A stretch of DNA of 64,000 bases from Deltaproteobacteria bacterium (GTDB lineage: Bacteria; Desulfobacterota; Desulfobulbia; Desulfobulbales; Desulfurivibrionaceae): NCBI GenBank assembly GCA_013349285.1, contig DUZU01000002.1, forward strand, positions 1-64,000, in the 5' to 3' direction. This document shows, one piece after another, positions 7,894-15,536 of the stretch; the first letter of the stretch is position 1, and every line of letters begins with the position of its first letter. Made by a program: the position numbers and the translations under genes. Below the pieces are notes generated by a model that was given only the letters and a program-made list of their open reading frames with translations, was not told the origin of the DNA and ran no database searches.

Positions 7894-8061
7894 TTAGTCA
7901 ATTACTTCCATGTCGGATTGCTTGCATTCGGAGCAGCGCAGCATGGGTTCGGTTTTATCAAAGGCCACCCGCCATTTCTCTTCCTTAATCTCTTTTTCGT
8001 ATTGCTCCTCGCAGATCTCACAGAGCCAGCGATCCCCTTTCGGGGTTACCCATAATTTCAT
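7894..8061 (-). CDS. 55-residue zinc-ribbon-like protein
   Basis: The start is placed at ATG 8059-8061, which has AGGTAAG upstream and gives a compact 55-residue protein beginning MKLWVTPKGDRWLCEICEEQ. A longer in-frame upstream extension lacks any ribosome-binding site. Two CxxC pairs, CEIC at residues 14-17 and CSEC at 43-46, bracket a charged Glu/Lys-rich loop, so a single bound zinc or iron is likely. No family is recognised. It lies 42 bases upstream of gmhA and 171 bases downstream of rubrerythrin on the same strand, with a strong inverted repeat in the latter gap. It could be a small redox or nucleic-acid-binding protein. Confidence 0.65.
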   Translation of the reverse strand: MKLWVTPKGDRWLCEICEEQYEKEIKEEKWRVAFDKTEPMLRCSECKQSDMEVID

Positions 8062-8102
8062 GTTACTTACCTGTCTTTTTGATATTGAAAGGACATAGTT
8101 GA

Positions 8103-8135
8103 TCCTTGGCCAACATAGCTGATATTGGCCAAGGA
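8103..8135. repeat. 11-bp perfect inverted repeat
   Basis: TCCTTGGCCAA at 8103-8113 and TTGGCCAAGGA at 8125-8135 are perfect complements around an 11-base spacer. It lies between the rubrerythrin stop and the start of the zinc-ribbon miniprotein. No T-run follows on either strand, so a processing or stability hairpin, or an operator, is as likely as a terminator. Confidence 0.6.
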
Positions 8136-8232
8136 CGCAACAATGCCGAAGAAAATGAGAAACAAGGCAACACAAATTCTGCCGGCTTTTTAAAGGGTGA
8201 AATCTCCAATAAGGGCCGGATATTACGTGTTG

Positions 8233-8727
8233 CTAATCAATTACGGTAAAAGCCTTGGCATTGGCGCCGCAGACCGGACATTTCCCCTCCATTTCCCCTT
8301 CGTGGGTATAGCCGCAGACCTCGCACACCGAGATCTTGGTTGCCGGCAGATTGTCCATGTTGTCCAAAGCCTTCTGGTAAAGGGCGGCATGGATTTTTTC
8401 AACATCGTTGGCAAAGTTGAAGGACATTAACGCGGCCTTGTGCCCCTCTTTTTTGGCGGTTTCGATCATGGCCGGATACATGTTTTTAAACTCGTGGGTC
8501 TCGCCGGCAATGGCCTCCTTGAGGTTGGCCGCGGTGTCGCCCACCGCCTGCAGGGCACGCAGATGGGCATGGGCATGCACGGTTTCGGCATGGGCTGCCG
8601 CCCGAAACAGTTTTGCCACCTGGGTGTAGCCTTCCTTGTCGGCTTTTTTGGCAAAAGCAAGATATTTGCGATTGGCTTGGGATTCGCCGGCAAAGGCTTC
8701 CAATAGATTTTTTTCTGAGTTACTCAT
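8233..8727 (-). CDS. rbr: Rubrerythrin
   Basis: The 164-residue cytoplasmic protein is a non-haem iron peroxidase that reduces hydrogen peroxide in anaerobes. The ferritin-like domain (1-125) carries the diiron ligands in GESQANRKY (E15), AETVH (E48, H51), AGETHEF (E76) and DVEKIH (E110, H113). A rubredoxin-like [FeS4] site follows with Cys135, Cys138, Cys150 and Cys153 (CEVCGY and CPVCGA). A strong GGAG lies 8 bases before the ATG. It is divergent from the PBP4-like gene, with 142 bases between them. The gene points to an anaerobic or microaerophilic host. Confidence 0.96.
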   Translation of the reverse strand: MSNSEKNLLEAFAGESQANRKYLAFAKKADKEGYTQVAKLFRAAAHAETVHAHAHLRALQAVGDTAANLKEAIAGETHEFKNMYPAMIETAKKEGHKAALMSFNFANDVEKIHAALYQKALDNMDNLPATKISVCEVCGYTHEGEMEGKCPVCGANAKAFTVID

Positions 8728-8869
8728 ATTTTTCTCCTTACCAAAGTGGATTAATAATCTTACGATTGATTTGTGTGCGGCAAAAGCGACATATTATTTA
8801 GGCCTTAATTATCGCAATAAGAAAAAATCATTGAACAGTACAAAAAAATAGCTGTTATTAAAAGATATT

Positions 8870-10120
8870 ATGCATAACCAAAAAAACTGTCTATCCCTTA
8901 ATTTTATAAAAATGGCCCGGCTGCCGCTGATTGCCATGCTGGCGGCTCTGCTGCCAATAACCGGGGCCGCCAATGTCGCCGCCCTATCCACCCCGGAGCG
9001 AATGGCCAAGCTCGTTGACCACGGCGGCATTCTGCTGGAGGACAATGGGGCAATAATTTACAGCCATAATGCGAACCGATTACTGATGCCGGCCAGTATT
9101 ATGAAGATAGCCACGGCCCTGGCCGCCTTTGAAATCCTAGGGCCTGATTACCGGTTTGAAACCCGACTTTATCTTTCTTCGGACAACGATCTATACATCA
9201 AAGGCTTGGGCGATCCCCTGCTCGTTTCGGAAGAGGTGGGGCTGATCGCAGAAAAGATCAAGGCGAAAGGGGTTAGCCGGGTGCGGAATCTTGTGCTTGA
9301 CGACACCGCCTATGCCTTAACCGCTGTTGCCGACGGCATCGGCTCCAGCCTCAATCCCTATGATGCGGTCAACAGCGGCCTGGCGGTTAATTTCAACACC
9401 ATCAATATTGAGGTAAGCGGTGGCCGTATCCATTCCGCCGAGGAACAGACCCCGACCCTGCCGATCATGGGCAAGCTTGCCGCCGGTCTGCCGCCCGGCG
9501 TGCACCGCATTAATATTAGCGCGGATCGGGACCAGAGCCTTATCTATGCCGGGGAACTTTTTGGCGAAATCTGCAGACGGGCCGGGATTGAGGTAACCGG
9601 TAGCGTCCTGAGCCGGGCCGTGCCCGATGGACTTATTCCCTTTTATCGCCATCAGTCGAGCAAGGGGCTTGACGACTGTGTGGAGGGCTTGCTCCTTTAT
9701 TCCAATAATTTTATTGCCAACCAGCTCTTTCTGGCCTGTGGCGCAAAGCGCTTCGGTTATCCGGCCACCTGGGACAAAGGGCAAAAGGCCGTGGCTGATT
9801 TTTTTGCACGGAAAATGGGGATCGGTGATGATCGGCTGCATTTTGCCGAGGGCTCCGGGCTTTCCCGAAAGAATCGAGTATCCCCCGCCGTCATGCTGGC
9901 CGTTCTTGATGCCTTTAAGCCCCATGCCCGGTTGTTGCCGGTCCACAACGGGGCATGGGTGAAATCAGGAACCCTTACCGGGGTTTATTCCTATGCCGGT
10001 TATTTGAAAAATAACGATAGGCTCCTCGCCTTTGCGATTATCCTCAACCAGAAGCGAAACACCCGGGATGCCCTGCTTGAACTGCTCAAGCAGTATGCCG
10101 GTGAAAAAATTGTCGATTAA
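8870..10120 (+). CDS. dacB: D-alanyl-D-alanine carboxypeptidase/endopeptidase, PBP4 type (peptidase S13)
   Basis: The protein has up to 416 residues and acts in the periplasm on peptidoglycan cross-links. A signal peptide is visible at MARLPLIAMLAALLPITGAA; that Met15 at base 8912 may be the true start, since neither ATG has a good ribosome-binding site. Catalytic motifs of the serine penicillin-binding fold are present: SIMK (about 75-78, in LMPASIMKIATALAAFEIL), SNN (YSNNFIANQLF, about 268) and KSG (WVKSGTLTGVYSYAGYL, about 364). It is shorter than E. coli PBP4, so the insert domain is reduced. Its TAA overlaps the stop codon of the convergent rRNA methyltransferase gene in the palindrome TTAA at 10117-10120. 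Confidence 0.88.
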   Translation: MHNQKNCLSLNFIKMARLPLIAMLAALLPITGAANVAALSTPERMAKLVDHGGILLEDNGAIIYSHNANRLLMPASIMKIATALAAFEILGPDYRFETRLYLSSDNDLYIKGLGDPLLVSEEVGLIAEKIKAKGVSRVRNLVLDDTAYALTAVADGIGSSLNPYDAVNSGLAVNFNTINIEVSGGRIHSAEEQTPTLPIMGKLAAGLPPGVHRINISADRDQSLIYAGELFGEICRRAGIEVTGSVLSRAVPDGLIPFYRHQSSKGLDDCVEGLLLYSNNFIANQLFLACGAKRFGYPATWDKGQKAVADFFARKMGIGDDRLHFAEGSGLSRKNRVSPAVMLAVLDAFKPHARLLPVHNGAWVKSGTLTGVYSYAGYLKNNDRLLAFAIILNQKRNTRDALLELLKQYAGEKIVD

Positions 10121-11460
10121 GCACCCTTGCGCAGGTTGACCATGGACTCAAGATGCGGGGTCTGGGGAAACATATCAACCATGCGCGCTTCATCTAAGTT
10201 GAATCCCACCTTTTTGAGTTCGGCCAGATCACGGACCAGGGTGGCCGGATCACAGGAGATATAGATGAGCTGTCGGGCTCCCAGCTGGTGCAGGTAAGGG
10301 ATTAACTCAATACAGCCCGCCCGCGGCGGATCCAGGAGAATAAGGTCGAATTTCTCCTGGTGGCTGATTAGCTTTTGGGCGGCTTTCACGGCCGCCTCCT
10401 TTTCAAAGCGGCAGTTGTCGAGGCCGGCCTCGGCCGCATTATGAACGGCGCTTCTGATTGAGGAGCGCTGCAGATCCATGCCGATCACGCTTTCTGCGCC
10501 CAAGGCCAGGGGAATGGAAAAATTGCCCATGCCGCAGAAAAGATCCAGCACCCTTTTGCCGGCGAGATCGCCGGCCCAGTTCAGCATTAACTCAATACAG
10601 TTGATATTCTGCTCCAGGTTGACCTGGCAAAAGCCGCCGGGCTCAAAGGCCAGGTTTAACGGGCGGCCCAACACCTCGGCCGGCAACGGCAGGGTGATCT
10701 TATGCTCGGCAATGGAGTTTATTTCTTCTTTTTCGGTAAGCAACGGCCCTGCCGCCTGATTTTCAGCATGGAAGAGAATAAAGTCGACCGGTTGGCAGCG
10801 GCGGCAAAAGTTCATGGCCGCTTTTTTGTCGGCCGGCCTCGGCTTGCGGGTAAAATGAAGGATGATGATGACCTTGGCAGAGGCCGGGTTGAGAACAAAC
10901 TCCACGGCCGTGGAGTTTTCCCGCAATGAAGCAAGCTGCTCTGATTGGATGAATGCCTCAAGCACCGTATTGAGCTCTTCCCGGGCCAATAGACATTGCT
11001 TAACCGCCACCAACTTATGGGAGCCCTGCTGGAAAAATCCCAGTTGCCCCTCCTCGACCTGCAGCCGAAGCCTTTGCCGATAATGTATCGGCCGGGGGGA
11101 TACCAGGGGGGGGCCGAAAATATTTTTGATTTCGTTATCTTCTAAAACCTTGCCGCGCAGCATCAATTCTTGAAGGATGCCGTTTTTTATTGCCACCTGC
11201 TCTTGGTAAGAGGCATGCTGCAAGCCGCATCCCCCGCAGGTTTGGTTATAGGCGCAACCGGGGAGGCGCCGACTGGCGGAGGGCTGCAACACCTCGATCA
11301 GCCGAGCTTCTATATAGTTTTTTCTCGAGCGCAGGGGTTCGGCGACAATTTTTTCACCGGGCAGCACGTCGGCAACCATCACGACTTGCCCCTCGGCGTC
11401 GTGGGCTAGGCCGCTCCCGCCTTTTATAACTTTTTCGATATCCAGCTGTAGATAATTCAT
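10117..11460 (-). CDS. rlmD: 23S rRNA (uracil-5-)-methyltransferase, RumA/RlmD family
   Basis: The 447-residue cytoplasmic enzyme methylates a uridine of 23S rRNA using SAM. An N-terminal TRAM domain (1-60) is followed by a four-cysteine Fe-S motif, CAYNQTCGGCGLQH plus CLLAREE, at about residues 68-82 and 156. The Rossmann methyltransferase domain contains VLDLFCGMGNFSIPLA (about 308-323), LILLDPPRAG and the nucleophilic cysteine in IYISCDPATLVRDLAEL (about 402). The family also contains RlmCD and TrmA; the Fe-S cluster argues against TrmA, and the exact uridine target is not certain. It ends in a four-base overlap with the convergent dacB. Confidence 0.9.
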   Translation of the reverse strand: MNYLQLDIEKVIKGGSGLAHDAEGQVVMVADVLPGEKIVAEPLRSRKNYIEARLIEVLQPSASRRLPGCAYNQTCGGCGLQHASYQEQVAIKNGILQELMLRGKVLEDNEIKNIFGPPLVSPRPIHYRQRLRLQVEEGQLGFFQQGSHKLVAVKQCLLAREELNTVLEAFIQSEQLASLRENSTAVEFVLNPASAKVIIILHFTRKPRPADKKAAMNFCRRCQPVDFILFHAENQAAGPLLTEKEEINSIAEHKITLPLPAEVLGRPLNLAFEPGGFCQVNLEQNINCIELMLNWAGDLAGKRVLDLFCGMGNFSIPLALGAESVIGMDLQRSSIRSAVHNAAEAGLDNCRFEKEAAVKAAQKLISHQEKFDLILLDPPRAGCIELIPYLHQLGARQLIYISCDPATLVRDLAELKKVGFNLDEARMVDMFPQTPHLESMVNLRKGA

Positions 11461-11612
11461 ATTTATAATATATTGTTATGTATGTTAGATATGGCGTCAG
11501 TCTGTTTTATAAGGTAATTATTCAATAATTACGGTGCACAAAAAACATTATATGTTTTTTGCTTGATGCTGACTTCGAGTAATTTTTCAATGCGGTGCAG
11601 GTCTGATCATCT

Positions 11613-13208
11613 ATGAAATTATTAGCCATTATTCTCGTTGTTTTTGGTTTGACCTGCCTGGCCATCTCACTTTATTCCGCCCAGCGGATCTGCAGAGTCA
11701 TTCAGCCCAATAAACCAAGCTGGAAATTTCTCTGCTTTCTTATTTCGTTCTTTATAGTCGGTTATATCTTCTTCGTCTATTTACTCTATTGCTCTCCTTT
11801 TAATTTTTCATATTTATTTGTCGCCGCTGTTTTTTGCGGCGGCGGTCTTTTTGTACTGATGATTATTCGGTTGAGCAAGTTTAATATCGAAGATTTAAGG
11901 CGGGTTGCCGCCCTGGAACGCCACCGGGCGCTTTATGATGATATCACCAACCTGCCTAACCGCAACCTGCTTTGCGAGTTTATCGATATGGCCACCACCA
12001 CGGCGGGAAAACAAGGTCAATCCATCGTGGTCCTTCTGGTTGACATGGTCAGTTTTCGCAACATCAATAATACCTTGGGCCATTATTACGGAGATTATCT
12101 GCTGCAGCTCATGGTGCCTCGCCTTAAACAATGCGTAAAAAACGGGGATATGATCGCTCGCCTCGGCGGCGATGAATTTGTCTTGGTTCTTAAAGATACT
12201 ACCGTTGAAGAAGCCACCCTGGGCGCCGATTGCGTTTTGGCGCAGATGGAGAAACCGTTTCGCATCGAAGGCCAGGAGCTTAAGGTCGATGTGACGGTAG
12301 GTATTGCCGTTTATCCGGAACATGGGATTGAAAGTGAGTCCCTGCTCCAGCATGCTTATATTGCCAAAGATATTGCCCAGTTAACCGGAACCAAGTTTGA
12401 AATCTATAACGCGAACAAGGACAAGTTTAAGATCGACCGACTGATGCTCATAGGTGAATTGCGCGAAGCCATTAAGAAAAATCAATTAATCTTGCATTAC
12501 CAGCCCAAGGTCACCTTAAAGGACGGCCTGATCAAGGGCGTGGAAGTCCTGTTGCGCTGGAAACATCCTGAAACCGGGGCGCTGGTTCAGCCTGATAATT
12601 TTATCGGAGTGGCTGAAAAATCAGACCTTATCAATGAGATCACCTATTGGGTCTTGGATAATGCTTTTCGACAAAAGGCAGAGTGGCAAAAGATGGGGCT
12701 CGATCTCATAATCTCCGTCAATTTATCGATTAAAAACCTCCATGATTCCGGCTTTCCGAATCAGGTGACACAACTTTTGAATAAATGGAACATCGATCCG
12801 AGCGGCGTTATTTTAGAAATTACGGAAAGCAGTATGATTATCGATCCGGTACAAACCTATGAAGTAACGACCAAGTTGCATAATTTGGGGGTAAATCTGT
12901 CCATTGACGATTTCGGCACCGGTTATTCTTCCCTGTCCTATCTCAAGCAGTTACCGGCCACCGAACTCAAGGTGGATAAATCATTTGTCATGGATATGCT
13001 CAAGGATGAAAATGATCAGGTGATCGTAAAAACCACCATTGATTTGGCCAGGAATCTCGGCATGCAGGTGGTCGCCGAGGGGGTCGAGGATCAACAGGTT
13101 CTGGATCTGTTGAAAAAGCTTGGCTGCGATGCGGTTCAGGGCTACCACCTCAGCCACCCTCTGCCTGCGGACGAGCTTTATCAGAAAATGATGAGCCTTA
13201 AAAAGTAA
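11613..13208 (+). CDS. Membrane GGDEF-EAL protein (cyclic-di-GMP turnover)
   Basis: The 531-residue protein has three N-terminal hydrophobic segments (about 3-22, 38-60, 66-86), a GGDEF domain (about 105-270) and an EAL domain (about 275-528). The GGDEF signature RLGGDEFVL is intact at 183-191. The inhibitory I-site RxxD is KNGD at 176-179, so product inhibition may be weak. In the EAL domain the first motif reads EVLLRW (311-316), a tolerated variant, and the rest is intact: NLS (370-372), EITES (402-406), DDFGTGYSS (432-440), KVDKSF (453-458) and QGY (509-511). Both cyclase and phosphodiesterase activity look possible. There is no recognisable periplasmic sensor, so the membrane segments themselves may be the input. 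It stands alone, followed by a two-way terminator. Confidence 0.93.
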   Translation: MKLLAIILVVFGLTCLAISLYSAQRICRVIQPNKPSWKFLCFLISFFIVGYIFFVYLLYCSPFNFSYLFVAAVFCGGGLFVLMIIRLSKFNIEDLRRVAALERHRALYDDITNLPNRNLLCEFIDMATTTAGKQGQSIVVLLVDMVSFRNINNTLGHYYGDYLLQLMVPRLKQCVKNGDMIARLGGDEFVLVLKDTTVEEATLGADCVLAQMEKPFRIEGQELKVDVTVGIAVYPEHGIESESLLQHAYIAKDIAQLTGTKFEIYNANKDKFKIDRLMLIGELREAIKKNQLILHYQPKVTLKDGLIKGVEVLLRWKHPETGALVQPDNFIGVAEKSDLINEITYWVLDNAFRQKAEWQKMGLDLIISVNLSIKNLHDSGFPNQVTQLLNKWNIDPSGVILEITESSMIIDPVQTYEVTTKLHNLGVNLSIDDFGTGYSSLSYLKQLPATELKVDKSFVMDMLKDENDQVIVKTTIDLARNLGMQVVAEGVEDQQVLDLLKKLGCDAVQGYHLSHPLPADELYQKMMSLKK

Positions 13209-13280
13209 GGGCTGGATTTTTTTGTTAATGCGGCCGGCAAGGCAATCGGTCGATTAGTTGCCGGCTCCATCATAAAAAAA

Positions 13281-13315
13281 AGAGGCCGGGAGCGAATATT
13301 GCCGCCCCGGCCTCT
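13281..13315. terminator. Bidirectional intrinsic terminator
   Basis: AGAGGCCGGG at 13281-13290 and CCCGGCCTCT at 13306-13315 form a perfect 10-bp stem, flanked by an A-run on the left and a T-run on the right. It can end transcription of the GGDEF-EAL gene and of leuD, which converge here. Confidence 0.85.
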
Positions 13316-13354
13316 GATCTTTTTTTCTAACCGCCCGACCTATCTGTTAAGCAA

Positions 13355-13873
13355 TCAATATTTGTTGTCGGCATAGGTCAGCCAACCACCGTTTTCCACC
13401 AATTCCTTATCGAACTCATTGATTGAGAAAGTAAAACTAAGTTCTTTGGCACCATTTTTAGCGCTGATCGTACATGTTGCCAGGTCAACGGCGATCTCAA
13501 CCTCATTGCCGAGGGCGGTGATGGCATCAATTTCGCTGGGGAGCAATTCCACGGCCAGCATGCCGCAGTTGTACATATTTTGCCGGAAAATTCTGGCAAA
13601 ACTTTCAGCGATGACAATATTGATATCATTGACCTCAAAAACCCAAACCGCATGCTCCCGGGAAGAGCCGCAGCCGAAGTTGGCCCTGGTTATAATCGCG
13701 CCTTTGCCTTGAATATCCGTTCTCGGGTTAAAGCCGCCAAGTTTAAGATCCTCAAGGATAAAAGGCTGCAGGGCCATTTTAGTGTTTTCGGTCAAGTATT
13801 TGGCCGGAATAATTTCATCGGTATTTATATCGCTTCTGTCGAGAAAGAGCGCTTTGCCGCCAAAATCCTTCAT
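13355..13873 (-). CDS. leuD: 3-isopropylmalate dehydratase small subunit
   Basis: The 172-residue protein is the swivelling small subunit of the LeuCD isomerase that interconverts 2- and 3-isopropylmalate in leucine synthesis. The opening LFLDRSDINTDEIIPAKYL and the substrate-binding loop NFGCGSSREHAVWVF (about 67-81) are diagnostic for the aconitase-family small domain. GGAG stands 8 bases before the ATG. It follows leuC by 68 bases on the same strand. The archaeal-like short subtype also includes homoaconitase and methyl-citrate enzymes, so the substrate is inferred from family usage. Confidence 0.9.
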   Translation of the reverse strand: MKDFGGKALFLDRSDINTDEIIPAKYLTENTKMALQPFILEDLKLGGFNPRTDIQGKGAIITRANFGCGSSREHAVWVFEVNDINIVIAESFARIFRQNMYNCGMLAVELLPSEIDAITALGNEVEIAVDLATCTISAKNGAKELSFTFSINEFDKELVENGGWLTYADNKY

Positions 13874-13941
13874 ATCAGTTACTCCAACTTGCTTAGTTGA
13901 TTTTAGTTAACATCATTTGCCACGGAGGAAACAGCTGCCGA

Positions 13942-15225
13942 TTACAGCAGCTTGCGTGGGTCGGTAATGTGCCCCTTGACCGCAGCGGCCGCAGCACTTA
14001 GCGGGCTCATCAGGTGCACAATGCCGCCTTTGCCCATCCGGCCGTTAAAGTTCCGGTTGGTGGTGGAGGCGCAGATCTCGCCTTCGGCGAGAACTCCGTT
14101 GCTCATCCCGAGACAGGCGCCGCAGGTCGGGTTGGTGACACAGAAACCCGCATCCATAAAGATCTTGATAATACCCTCCTCCAGGGCCTGGGAATAAACC
14201 TGGGGGGTGGCCGGTGACAGAATGCCGCGGGTGGTATCGGCAATTTTGCGATCTTTCAGGATCCGGGCGGCGGAGCGCAGATCCTCGATTCGGCCATTGG
14301 TGCAGGAGCCGATGTATACTTGGTCGATCGGCGTCCCTTCCATCGCGGTGATGTCCTTGACCTCATCCGGTTTATAGCCATAGGTTACCTGGGGTTCCAG
14401 ATCAGAGACGTCAAAGGTCAGTTCCTTGGCATAAACCGCATCGGGGTCGGAATGCCATTGCTTGAAATCCTTGACGGCGATCTCAAGGGATTCATATTCA
14501 TCCTTGATAAAGGGCCAGAGGTATTGCGCGGTAACCTGATCCGGCATACAGATGCCTGAGGTGCCGCCGGCCTCAATGGCCATGTTGCACAAGGTCATCC
14601 TGGACTCCATGCTCATCTTGTCAATGACCGGCCCGACAAATTCCATAACCTTGTTGGTGGCGCCGTTCACCGTCAGCTTCTTGATGATGTTGAGGATGAC
14701 ATCCTTGGCCGATACGCCGTCGGCCAGGGTGCCTTTGATGGTGATTTTGATCGTCTCCGGCTTGAGAAAAGCGCAAACCCCCTTGAGGATGCCCACCTCA
14801 AGGTCGGTGGTGCCGATACCTGCCGCGAAAGCGCCAAAGGCGCCGTGGGTACAGGTGTGGGAGTCGCCCATGATCACGGTGTAGCCCGGCCGGATAAAGC
14901 CTTTCTCGGGAAAGATCGCATGGCAGACGCCGTTGAAGCCGATATCAAAGAAATCCTTGATCTTATGCCTTCTTGCCCAGTCCCTTAATATCTTGGCCTG
15001 GGTGGCGGTTTTGGAATCCTTGGAAGGGGTTACATGGTCGATAACCACCTTTATCTTGTTGGTGTCAAAAACCCGGTCCATGCCCCGCGCTTCCAGATCG
15101 GTAATGGCAATAGGCGTGGTGATTTCATGACACATGACAACGTCAATGTCCAAGATCATATTTTCCGGGGTGGGTTTATCGCGTAGATGTGCAGCAAAGA
15201 TTTTTTCCGCTATGGTCTTACCCAT
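13942..15225 (-). CDS. leuC: 3-isopropylmalate dehydratase large subunit
   Basis: The 427-residue cytoplasmic subunit binds the catalytic [4Fe-4S] cluster through Cys308 (IGSCTNGR), Cys368 and Cys371 (NPTCGACLGM). Other family motifs are VVIDHVTPSKDSKTA (about 60-74), GDSHTCTHGAFGAFAAGIG (about 120-138) and the C-terminal TTNRNFNGRMG. The length is that of the shorter HACN-type LeuC found in archaea and many anaerobes, not the 460-residue enterobacterial type, so homoaconitase-like activity cannot be excluded. GGAGGA lies 9 bases before the ATG. It is the first gene of a leuC-leuD pair. Confidence 0.9.
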   Translation of the reverse strand: MGKTIAEKIFAAHLRDKPTPENMILDIDVVMCHEITTPIAITDLEARGMDRVFDTNKIKVVIDHVTPSKDSKTATQAKILRDWARRHKIKDFFDIGFNGVCHAIFPEKGFIRPGYTVIMGDSHTCTHGAFGAFAAGIGTTDLEVGILKGVCAFLKPETIKITIKGTLADGVSAKDVILNIIKKLTVNGATNKVMEFVGPVIDKMSMESRMTLCNMAIEAGGTSGICMPDQVTAQYLWPFIKDEYESLEIAVKDFKQWHSDPDAVYAKELTFDVSDLEPQVTYGYKPDEVKDITAMEGTPIDQVYIGSCTNGRIEDLRSAARILKDRKIADTTRGILSPATPQVYSQALEEGIIKIFMDAGFCVTNPTCGACLGMSNGVLAEGEICASTTNRNFNGRMGKGGIVHLMSPLSAAAAAVKGHITDPRKLL

Positions 15226-15536
15226 TTACTTGATCCTCCATCAGGGGATGTTTTTTAATATCAGGTATAAAATTGATTATAATTAACTTTGGAATAAGGT
15301 TTTCTTATAATCGTATGTTCATTGGCCAGTCAGCCATGAGTAATATATAGATTGTATTTATTTTTCAAACTCTTTTTTGCCAAGTTATGGTTTGACCAAT
15401 CTCGACAGGCTGTATATCATGGTTTTTAAAGACAATATTAACCATGATTTTGATTGGAAGATAATTGAGCATAATTTTATTTTTTTATAAGTTAAACCTC
15501 TGATTATATTTTATCCAACACGGCGCAGGAGTTTGC
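15226..15536. other. AT-rich divergent intergenic region
   Basis: This 311-base gap between the starts of leuC (minus) and the HD-GAF gene (plus) should hold both promoters. It is strongly AT-rich. I saw no leader peptide, T-box or other attenuator for leuC and no clear operator. Confidence 0.4.

Noticed and set aside
11461-11612. Search for a cyclic-di-GMP (GEMM) riboswitch upstream of the GGDEF-EAL gene
   Set aside because: No GEMM core or paired stems could be found by eye in this gap or in the other intergenic regions.
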